Shown one piece after another: positions 61,801-64,000 of a DNA stretch of 64,000 bases. This DNA is from Tyto alba (lineage: Eukaryota; Chordata; Aves; Strigiformes; Tytonidae). Position 1 is the first letter of the stretch, and every line of letters begins with the position of its first letter. The translations under genes and the position numbers were made by a program. The stretch covers positions 1,259,046-1,323,045 of the forward strand of contig NW_024881300.1 in assembly GCF_018691265.1 (NCBI RefSeq), in the 5' to 3' direction. The notes below the pieces were generated by a model. It was not told the DNA's origin, did not search any database, and was given only the letters and a program-made list of their open reading frames with translations.

Positions 61801-64000
61801 TGAATTCCTTGTTCTGCTTGGTTCACACGTGCAGCTTTTGCTTTACCTATTAAACTGTCTATCTCAACCCATGAGCTTTCTCACTTCTACTCTTCCTCTT
61901 CTCTCCCCCCATCCTGCTGCAGAGGATCGAGCAAGTGGCTGCGTGGGGCTGAACTGCCTACAGGGGCAGCTAAGTTAACTCACGACATGTAGGGAACACT
62001 ACTGTTGAGCTGCTTCTAGCTGTTTGACTTTTCTACCACGCCTTCCAGAGCTCTTCTCTCACCCTGATAATTTGTTTAAGAGCACCCTGTTGTTTACAGG
62101 AACACATCAGCAATGTTATTAAACCCTTCTTTCACTAAAGCTGTAAATTTGCTCTTACTGAGCCTCTGGAGGTGAGGCTAGTGTTCATCTTTGTGGACCG
62201 GAGTGTTGAGGATAGAGAGGAAATCTGCTGCTTGTGCTCCTTAACATGCATTCTCATTAGAGAGAAGACTAGACCGAGCGCTGACGGAAGGACAGCAGCG
62301 CAATGGGCAGCTCCAGGAGCATCTGTCTCAGCAGATCTCTCAGACCCTTTCCACTGCTGTGTGTAACCGTCTGGAGAGGACCATTCGCGAGGAGATGAAG
62401 AAGACCGTACCCCAGTGTGAGTGTTGCTGCCGAGGTTTGGAAGGTGGATCCCTATAGTTAACCCTGTAGGGATTGAAAGTGTGCTGCGTAAAAGTGCTGG
62501 CACTGTGTGAATTGGGAGTTAAGTTGCACGAAGGCTAGCCATTGCGCTTTAAAGCGTTGTGGGCTTCGCTGTAATCTGAGGAGTTGTGGTTTGGAAGGAG
62601 CATGAGGATCCCTCTCAAGAGAACGTGGTCTGAATTTATGTTATAATCCATAAAGCTTCTGGAGTCTGTTCGGTGGAGGAAGGCAAAAGAAGCTGATGAG
62701 TTTGGAAATGTTAAGACCTGACTGGAGCAAACTCGAGCTCGTCTTTGCCCTTCCTTGACGCACTGGCACCATCCATGTAAGGAAACGTTCAAAAAAGTGC
62801 TGATGGGGAAGCCTTCTGCAGCCAATAGTGTCCACCATTCTGCTTGTAGCAGGGCTGCCTGCTATTCTAGATCGGGTCAGCTGTGACTTTGTTGGGGCAA
62901 GTCTTGAAAACCCTCAAGGTTGGAGATTCCACAAGCTCTCTGGTGACTTCCAGAGCTGTACCACCTTCCTAGCGAAAAGTTTCTCCTAATATCCAACCTT
63001 AGCTTCCCAAGCCAGAGCTTGTGACCATTGCCCCTTGCTGTGTCGTATCCAAGAAGAGTTTGACTTCATTTTCTTTTTTGGGTTTTGAAGTGTGACTCTA
63101 GGCTTAAAGCTGCAACTTTGTCATGTTTGTGTTGTGCCTAGGCATTTCCAAGAGCATGGATCCCATCTCTGGCCAGCTAAGTAACACTATCGCTGCCAAG
63201 CTCACTGCTGTTGAGGGGACACTGAAAGAGAGTATCACCAAGCTAGTGAAATCAAAGGTAAGGAGAACCAGACTGTAGCTTTTCCTGGGGACTTTGAGTT
63301 GTCACCTGCCTGGGTAGTAACTCCTCATACGTCTTCCCCTCACCTTTATCACCAGGTAAGGTCAGATTAGCTGCCAGCGGTCGAAACTCTTTCCTGGTCT
63401 CATCAGGAAAGCAAGCTTGTTGTATACTCCCCTGCCTGCTTTGCCTCATCAGCCTTTTCTTTCATTTACCAAGTCGTTCATTTTCTGCTGGAGTAGAGAT
63501 TCTCACTACAGCAGTGGTTTTTAGGGCCAACTCAATCAGCCAAGTGGTGAAAGTTTGACTGGCTCTTCTGCTTTCTCCTCTCTTCTCCATTTCTACATCA
63601 TTTAGGGAGCAGAAGCTTGTTACTTACCTTGGCAAGGAATGGTGGCTTGCGGGAGGGAAGCAGGGGAAGGGGAAAGGAGCCATGCCTGACAGTGCCACCC
63701 TTCCCTTGCTCTACAGGGAAATTGTGATGTTCTCAGGCAGCCCCTCAGCAAGCAGATGCCCTGCCTGCTGTAGTCACACTGCCATCTGGTCAGTGGAAGG
63801 AGCTGAGGGAATACACTTACCTACTGTGGGTGTGTTGCAGGGACCTACAGTGTTTGGTCACGTCTTCAGTCTGCAGCAGGCCATTGTTAATTTTCTGCAA
63901 TCTCTTCTGTGTGTGCTTGTAAGAACCTTACAGATACAGTTGTGAGAGCAACAGCCGATACCCTGCAGGGGCCGATCCAGTCAGCTTACAGGGAAGCCTT
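31452..64000 (+). CDS. EDC4: Enhancer of mRNA decapping 4 (25 exons seen, 3' end outside window)
   Basis: EDC4 (Ge-1/HEDLS) is the P-body scaffold that couples DCP1 to DCP2 and promotes mRNA decapping. Twenty-five coding exons join in unbroken phase to about 1118 codons, starting MASSSSIDIEDATQHLRDIL. By domain: leader, residues 1-115; WD40 propeller, about 115-510 (exons 4-13); Ser/Pro-rich linker, about 540-930 (exons 14-20) with a KLKRKGKKDD basic patch near its end; helical coiled-coil region from about 945 (exons 22-25). The match to human EDC4 (about 1400 residues) is close in the propeller and looser in the linker. The remaining C-terminal part, including the rest of the helical domain, lies beyond 64000. 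The start codon has C at -3 and G at +4. Introns 5 and 22 look U12-type. Confidence 0.97.
31531..35711 (+). other. EDC4: EDC4 intron 1
   Basis: About 4.2 kb, the longest EDC4 intron here. It holds a 20-base A run at 32234-32253 and a small perfect hairpin at 33549-33565 (7-bp stem, 3-base loop). A 195-codon minus-strand frame at 33949-34536 matches nothing recognised. No clear mobile element was found. Confidence 0.6.
35712..35868 (+). CDS. EDC4: EDC4 exon 2
   Basis: Acceptor CCCCTAG, donor GTAAGT. It encodes a leader segment with the family-typical YNGDLNGLLVPDP and LQEKQV. Phase 1 in, phase 2 out. The middle part differs freely from the human sequence. The 1.1-kb intron that follows holds the 28-base C run. 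Confidence 0.95.
36925..36952 (+). repeat. EDC4: Homopolymer of 28 C in the 3' splice region of EDC4 exon 3
   Basis: An unbroken run of 28 C ends 17 bases before exon 3, followed by TTTGTTTTTCTTAAAAG. It forms part of the pyrimidine tract. Such a run is prone to length change, can form an i-motif and, on the other strand, a G-quadruplex. Its exact length in an assembly should be treated with care. Confidence 0.95.
36970..37081 (+). CDS. EDC4: EDC4 exon 3
   Basis: It encodes CLSGDDSSTCVVISAKDVEI to KARGSNK, just before the propeller. Phase 2 in, phase 0 out (donor GTAAGG). The acceptor is TTAAAAG after the long C run. The 1.1-kb intron that follows holds nothing recognised. Confidence 0.96.
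38195..38294 (+). CDS. EDC4: EDC4 exon 4
   Basis: It encodes VKIQPVARYDWEQKYYYGNL to AYAIR, the first propeller strand region, nearly identical to human. Acceptor GAGCAG, donor GTGAGA, phase 1 out. The 0.9-kb intron that follows holds nothing recognised. Confidence 0.97.
39193..39382 (+). CDS. EDC4: EDC4 exon 5
   Basis: It encodes a WD40 blade with ERTLLKGFTGGVADLAFAHL and CLDEAGNLFVWRLA. Phase 1 in, phase 2 out. It ends ATCCA before a GTATCTTG donor that resembles the U12 type. Confidence 0.96.
39383..40432 (+). other. EDC4: EDC4 intron 5, probable U12-type (GT-AG)
   Basis: The donor GTATCTTG agrees with the minor-spliceosome consensus GTATCCTT at six of eight bases. A perfect U12 branch-site match, TTCCTTAAC, lies at 40412-40420, 12 bases before the intron end. 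There is no long pyrimidine tract, and the intron interrupts a codon in phase 2. All four traits favour U12 splicing. The intron is about 1.05 kb and holds no recognised element. Confidence 0.7.
40433..40580 (+). CDS. EDC4: EDC4 exon 6
   Basis: It encodes EEILVNIKRPDNTPLNTSRR to LALLHEDR, matching human EDC4 at both ends. The frame closes exactly with exon 5 (CA|A gives Gln), confirming the unusual splice ends. Phase 0 out, donor GTAAGG. The 538-base intron that follows holds nothing recognised. Confidence 0.95.
41119..41223 (+). CDS. EDC4: EDC4 exon 7
   Basis: It encodes AEVWDLDIIRTN to KEGFIVVKGHST, 35 codons, phase 0 on both sides. Acceptor TTTTCCAG; donor GTATAA is weak. The 0.9-kb intron that follows ends in a pyrimidine tract and holds no recognised element apart from an A run near 41933. 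Confidence 0.96.
42134..42243 (+). CDS. EDC4: EDC4 exon 8
   Basis: It encodes CLSEGALSPDGTVLATASHD to GQDEP, a textbook WD40 blade (SPDG...ATASHDG...KFWQI). Phase 0 in, phase 2 out. Confidence 0.97.
42346..42390. repeat. AT-rich simple repeat
   Basis: Imperfect repeats of ATATAAA and TA units in EDC4 intron 8. This is low-complexity sequence with no other content. Confidence 0.8.
42841..42924 (+). CDS. EDC4: EDC4 exon 9
   Basis: It encodes CLHEWKPHDGRPLSCLLFCD to KKQDP, nearly identical to human. Acceptor TTTCCTAG, donor GTAAGT, phase 2 on both sides. The 576-base intron that follows holds nothing recognised. Confidence 0.97.
43501..43596 (+). CDS. EDC4: EDC4 exon 10
   Basis: It encodes VPFWRFLITGADQNRELKMW to CLQTVR, a propeller blade. 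Acceptor GCCTGCAG, donor GTAGGT, phase 2 out. The 2.1-kb intron that follows contains a minus-strand LTR. Confidence 0.97.
44272..45291 (-). mobile_element. Solo LTR, about 1.0 kb (endogenous retrovirus), copy B
   Basis: This is a relative of the element at 14556-15616, in the same minus-strand orientation. On its own strand it ends AAACCACAACA and shares internal blocks such as CTCCCCCAGCTCCAAGTC and CCCCTAACGAGTCTG. It has a TATTTAAG box (45125-45132) and an ATTAAA signal (44480-44485). No exact target duplication is seen (CTATT on the left, CGAGT on the right), so it is probably older or its right end is misplaced. No internal genes are attached. It lies in EDC4 intron 10. Confidence 0.8.
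45674..45776 (+). CDS. EDC4: EDC4 exon 11
   Basis: It encodes FSPDIFSSMSILPSLKVCLD to SDVQRK. Acceptor GGATCTAG follows a run of C at about 45649-45657; donor GTAGGT. Phase 2 in, phase 0 out. The exon sits between two antisense LTRs, 382 bases after one and 424 bases before the other. Confidence 0.96.
46200..46777 (-). mobile_element. Solo LTR with intact target duplication (neoavian-type ERV LTR)
   Basis: On the minus strand it begins TGTCCTGGTTTTGGCTGAGA and ends GAACCACGACA. It is 578 bp and flanked by an exact 5-bp duplication GCATG at 46195-46199 and 46778-46782. A TATATAAT-like box lies at 46501-46508 (plus-strand coordinates), followed on its strand by a long A/T microsatellite (46319-46375). 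The design is one I know as abundant in neoavian birds. No retroviral genes are attached. It is antisense in EDC4 intron 11. Confidence 0.93.
46828..47008 (+). CDS. EDC4: EDC4 exon 12
   Basis: It encodes VLYVMELMQNQEEGKAYFSS to PAEEENDNLSV, matching human closely. Acceptor CTTCCAG; the donor is a tandem GTAGGTAGGT, and the 47009 site is chosen because it keeps frame with exon 13. Phase 0 in, phase 1 out. Confidence 0.95.
47009..48851 (+). other. EDC4: EDC4 intron 12
   Basis: About 1.8 kb. A CR1 fragment lies at about 47140-47420. The remainder is unrecognised; the 166-codon minus-strand frame at 47336-47836 starts inside the CR1 copy and is not a gene. Confidence 0.65.
47140..47420 (+). mobile_element. 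CR1 LINE fragment
   Basis: It shows the CR1 order: a GGACCTCTGGAAATCTCTGG block, a GTTGCATGTTGAAGGCCCCC block, then CTAATATCCAGCCTGGACCT. It is diverged and non-coding, in sense orientation, and lacks the terminal octamer repeats. Boundaries are approximate. Confidence 0.75.
48852..48924 (+). CDS. EDC4: EDC4 exon 13
   Basis: It encodes EGAQGPGAVESAAGVLIKLF to CVHTK. Acceptor CTTCCAG, donor GTGAGT, phase 1 in, phase 2 out. The 443-base intron that follows holds nothing recognised. Confidence 0.96.
49368..49459 (+). CDS. EDC4: EDC4 exon 14
   Basis: It encodes ALQDVQIRFQPLHSPDTSAS to HGSHEEF, leaving the propeller for the linker. Acceptor TTTTTCAG, donor GTGAGC, phase 1 out. The segment is shorter than the human counterpart between the FQPQL and HEDF positions. 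The 649-base intron that follows holds nothing recognised. Confidence 0.95.
50109..50305 (+). CDS. EDC4: EDC4 exon 15
   Basis: It encodes a linker piece with EGLGSEKGSVHGSQPDLRRI and PKLMTPDAFMTPSSSLQQ, strongly conserved. Acceptor TTTAAAG, donor GTAACC, phase 0 out. Confidence 0.96.
50306..52550 (+). other. EDC4: EDC4 intron 15
   Basis: About 2.2 kb. It includes open frames of 100-159 codons on both strands, notably 51773-52252, without recognisable domains or splice support. A T run occurs near 52430. No mobile element was identified with confidence. Confidence 0.55.
52551..52639 (+). CDS. EDC4: EDC4 exon 16
   Basis: It encodes ITVSPGSSVSSLTAVTAMSS to ASMPR. The human protein has a long serine run in this position; here it is reduced to a few serines. 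Acceptor TCTTATAG, donor GTAAAT, phase 2 out. An (AT)n run follows at about 52660 in the 798-base intron. Confidence 0.94.
53438..53591 (+). CDS. EDC4: EDC4 exon 17
   Basis: It encodes PSEDLTVSPKMQLDTSLTLS, a short Ser run, and LPDKLTPKAPVP. Acceptor TTCTGCAG, donor GTAAGG, phase 0 out. It is part of the low-complexity linker. The 753-base intron that follows ends in a long T run. Confidence 0.95.
54345..54808 (+). CDS. EDC4: EDC4 exon 18
   Basis: This is the largest exon here, 464 bases. It encodes LALELQEVEPLVVPQASPTR, RSPDVISSASTAMSQDIPEI, HADSMASAASALHLLSPR and WPAAPDITRETRNSMAD. The conserved blocks match human, separated by variable His/Ser-rich stretches. The acceptor AATTAAG follows a 15-base T run. 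Phase 2 out. Confidence 0.97.
54809..56523 (+). other. EDC4: EDC4 intron 18
   Basis: About 1.7 kb. It contains a T run near 55118 and ends in a strong pyrimidine tract (TTTTTTCCCCCCCTCTAG). No gene or repeat family was recognised. Confidence 0.55.
56524..56625 (+). CDS. EDC4: EDC4 exon 19
   Basis: It encodes PRDEVEEKHKSSSYHRHSYH to DSQDASAEQ. Phase 2 on both sides. The donor GTACCA is weak, so skipping would be possible; skipping this 102-base exon would keep frame. Confidence 0.95.
56626..57656 (+). other. EDC4: EDC4 intron 19
   Basis: About 1.0 kb. It carries a perfect 37-bp tandem duplication at 57151-57224 and no recognised mobile element. It ends TCCTTCGTAG. Confidence 0.65.
57151..57224 (+). 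repeat. Perfect tandem duplication of a 37-bp unit
   Basis: Two identical head-to-tail 37-base copies (57151-57187 and 57188-57224), each beginning GCACTGAGGATCACATGC. Exact identity implies a recent event or an assembly slip. Confidence 0.95.
57657..57809 (+). CDS. EDC4: EDC4 exon 20
   Basis: It encodes DHDDEVASLASTSGGFGAKA, RLPVKDWKAKASPRASPKLK and the basic RKGKKDD. Phase 2 on both sides. The donor GTACGC is weak, as is that of exon 19. It matches human closely. Confidence 0.96.
57810..59188 (+). other. EDC4: EDC4 intron 20
   Basis: About 1.4 kb. A minus-strand frame of 205 codons (57603-58220) overlaps exon 20 and the first part of this intron and is a shadow. It ends with an ATT-rich tract before TTTCCAG. 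Nothing else recognised. Confidence 0.55.
59189..59225 (+). CDS. EDC4: EDC4 exon 21 (37-base small exon)
   Basis: It encodes DVNQSPRSSNNQ after completing a Gly codon. Acceptor TTTCCAG, donor GTGAGT. Phase 2 in, phase 0 out, so skipping it would break the frame. The human protein has a similarly short segment before the coiled coil. The 950-base intron that follows holds nothing recognised. Confidence 0.9.
60176..60356 (+). CDS. EDC4: EDC4 exon 22
   Basis: It encodes the start of the C-terminal coiled coil: FQDELMCILRSQQRELSELR, MELLQRLTDHLDAIQSSLMG and HVERVMDSQQEQE. Acceptor CGCACAG; the donor GTATCCTT is a perfect U12-type match. Phase 0 in, phase 1 out. Confidence 0.96.
60357..62260 (+). 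other. EDC4: EDC4 intron 22, U12-type (GT-AG)
   Basis: The donor GTATCCTT equals the minor-spliceosome consensus exactly. CTCCTTAAC at 62237-62245 matches the U12 branch site TTCCTTAAC at eight of nine bases and lies about 15 bases before the intron end. There is no strong pyrimidine tract, and the intron is phase 1. The exons on either side join in frame (Q-E-Q-E then Q-R-R-L). The intron is 1.9 kb and hosts a sense-strand LTR near its 3' end. Confidence 0.85.
61423..61987 (+). mobile_element. Solo LTR, about 0.56 kb, sense to EDC4 (neoavian-type ERV LTR)
   Basis: From GGTTTTGGCTGGGATGGAGT to CACGACA it follows the same design as the element at 46200-46777 but on the plus strand. It shares blocks such as GGGAGGGGACACAGC and TATTAAACTGTCTATCTCAA. 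An ATTAAA signal lies at 61849-61854. The first few bases are altered, so the start could be 61423 or 61428; with the latter, TTTAG/TGTAG is an imperfect duplication. It is older than the other copy and has no internal genes. Confidence 0.82.
62261..62416 (+). CDS. EDC4: EDC4 exon 23
   Basis: It encodes RRLDRALTEGQQRNGQLQEH, LSQQISQTLSTAVCNRLERT and IREEMKKTVPQ, continuing the coiled coil. Phase 1 on both sides, donor GTGAGT. The close human match and frame continuity confirm the U12 acceptor. Confidence 0.96.
62890..63070 (+). mobile_element. CR1 LINE fragment
   Basis: It contains CR1-typical blocks: CTTGAAAACCCTCAAGGTTG, GGAGATTCCACAAGCTCTCT, TCCTAATATCCAACCTTAGC and CCATTGCCCCTTG. It is sense-oriented and diverged, ending about 70 bases before EDC4 exon 24. 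Boundaries are approximate. Confidence 0.85.
63142..63257 (+). CDS. EDC4: EDC4 exon 24
   Basis: It encodes ISKSMDPISGQLSNTIAAKL to ESITKLVKSK. Acceptor TGCCTAG, donor GTAAGG. Phase 1 in, phase 0 out. The 666-base intron that follows holds nothing recognised. Confidence 0.96.
63924..64000 (+). CDS. EDC4: EDC4 exon 25, cut by the window edge
   Basis: After the acceptor TTGTAAG it encodes NLTDTVVRATADTLQGPIQS then AYREA, matching human EDC4 at the corresponding place. The exon runs off the window, and about 280 more residues are expected downstream. Confidence 0.93.

Noticed and set aside
1..64000. CRISPR arrays, bacterial operons, phage or tRNA genes
   Set aside because: No regularly spaced repeats, no cloverleaf recognised by eye, and the window is clearly vertebrate split-gene DNA.

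Overview
The window is vertebrate nuclear DNA, most likely from a bird outside the galliforms. It has two split genes with GT-AG introns, two CpG-island promoters, CR1 LINE 3' ends, and four LTRs. Two of the LTRs match a design I know from neoavian genomes (one end close to TGTCCTGGTTTTGGCTG, the other close to ACCACGACA). The species call is inference; the gene calls are not in doubt. There is no prokaryotic or viral gene set here.

Layout. 1-1640: nothing recognised. 1640-2830: CpG island with the promoter and non-coding first exon of NUTF2. 2205-29066: NUTF2 introns and coding exons (coding exons at 12302-12400, 16866-16937, 21008-21106, 29067-29180). NUTF2 encodes nuclear transport factor 2, the 127-residue dimer that carries Ran-GDP back into the nucleus. 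Between exons 4 and 5, at 24637-24747, lies an intact, diverged second copy of the last coding exon. It has its own acceptor, an open frame in the correct phase and its own stop, and it would give a 126-residue isoform with a changed C-terminal third. About 1.3-1.8 kb after the NUTF2 3' end a second CpG island (31150-31800) starts EDC4, in the same direction.

EDC4 (enhancer of mRNA decapping 4, also Ge-1/HEDLS) runs from 31452 off the right edge. I resolve 25 coding exons, about 1118 codons, whose phases join without a break. They cover the N-terminal acidic leader, the WD40 propeller, the Ser/Pro-rich linker and the start of the C-terminal helical region. Two EDC4 introns carry signs of the minor (U12) spliceosome. 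The 3' splice site of exon 3 follows a run of 28 C.

Mobile DNA: two related LTRs of about 1 kb (14556-15616 and 44272-45291), both on the minus strand; a 578-bp solo LTR with an exact 5-bp target duplication (46200-46777); a sense-strand LTR inside a U12 intron (about 61423-61987); and four CR1 fragments. The two genes do not form a pathway. NUTF2 serves nuclear import and EDC4 scaffolds the DCP1-DCP2 decapping complex in P-bodies. Their order and orientation match the human 16q22 arrangement. The item most worth following up is the duplicated NUTF2 terminal exon.
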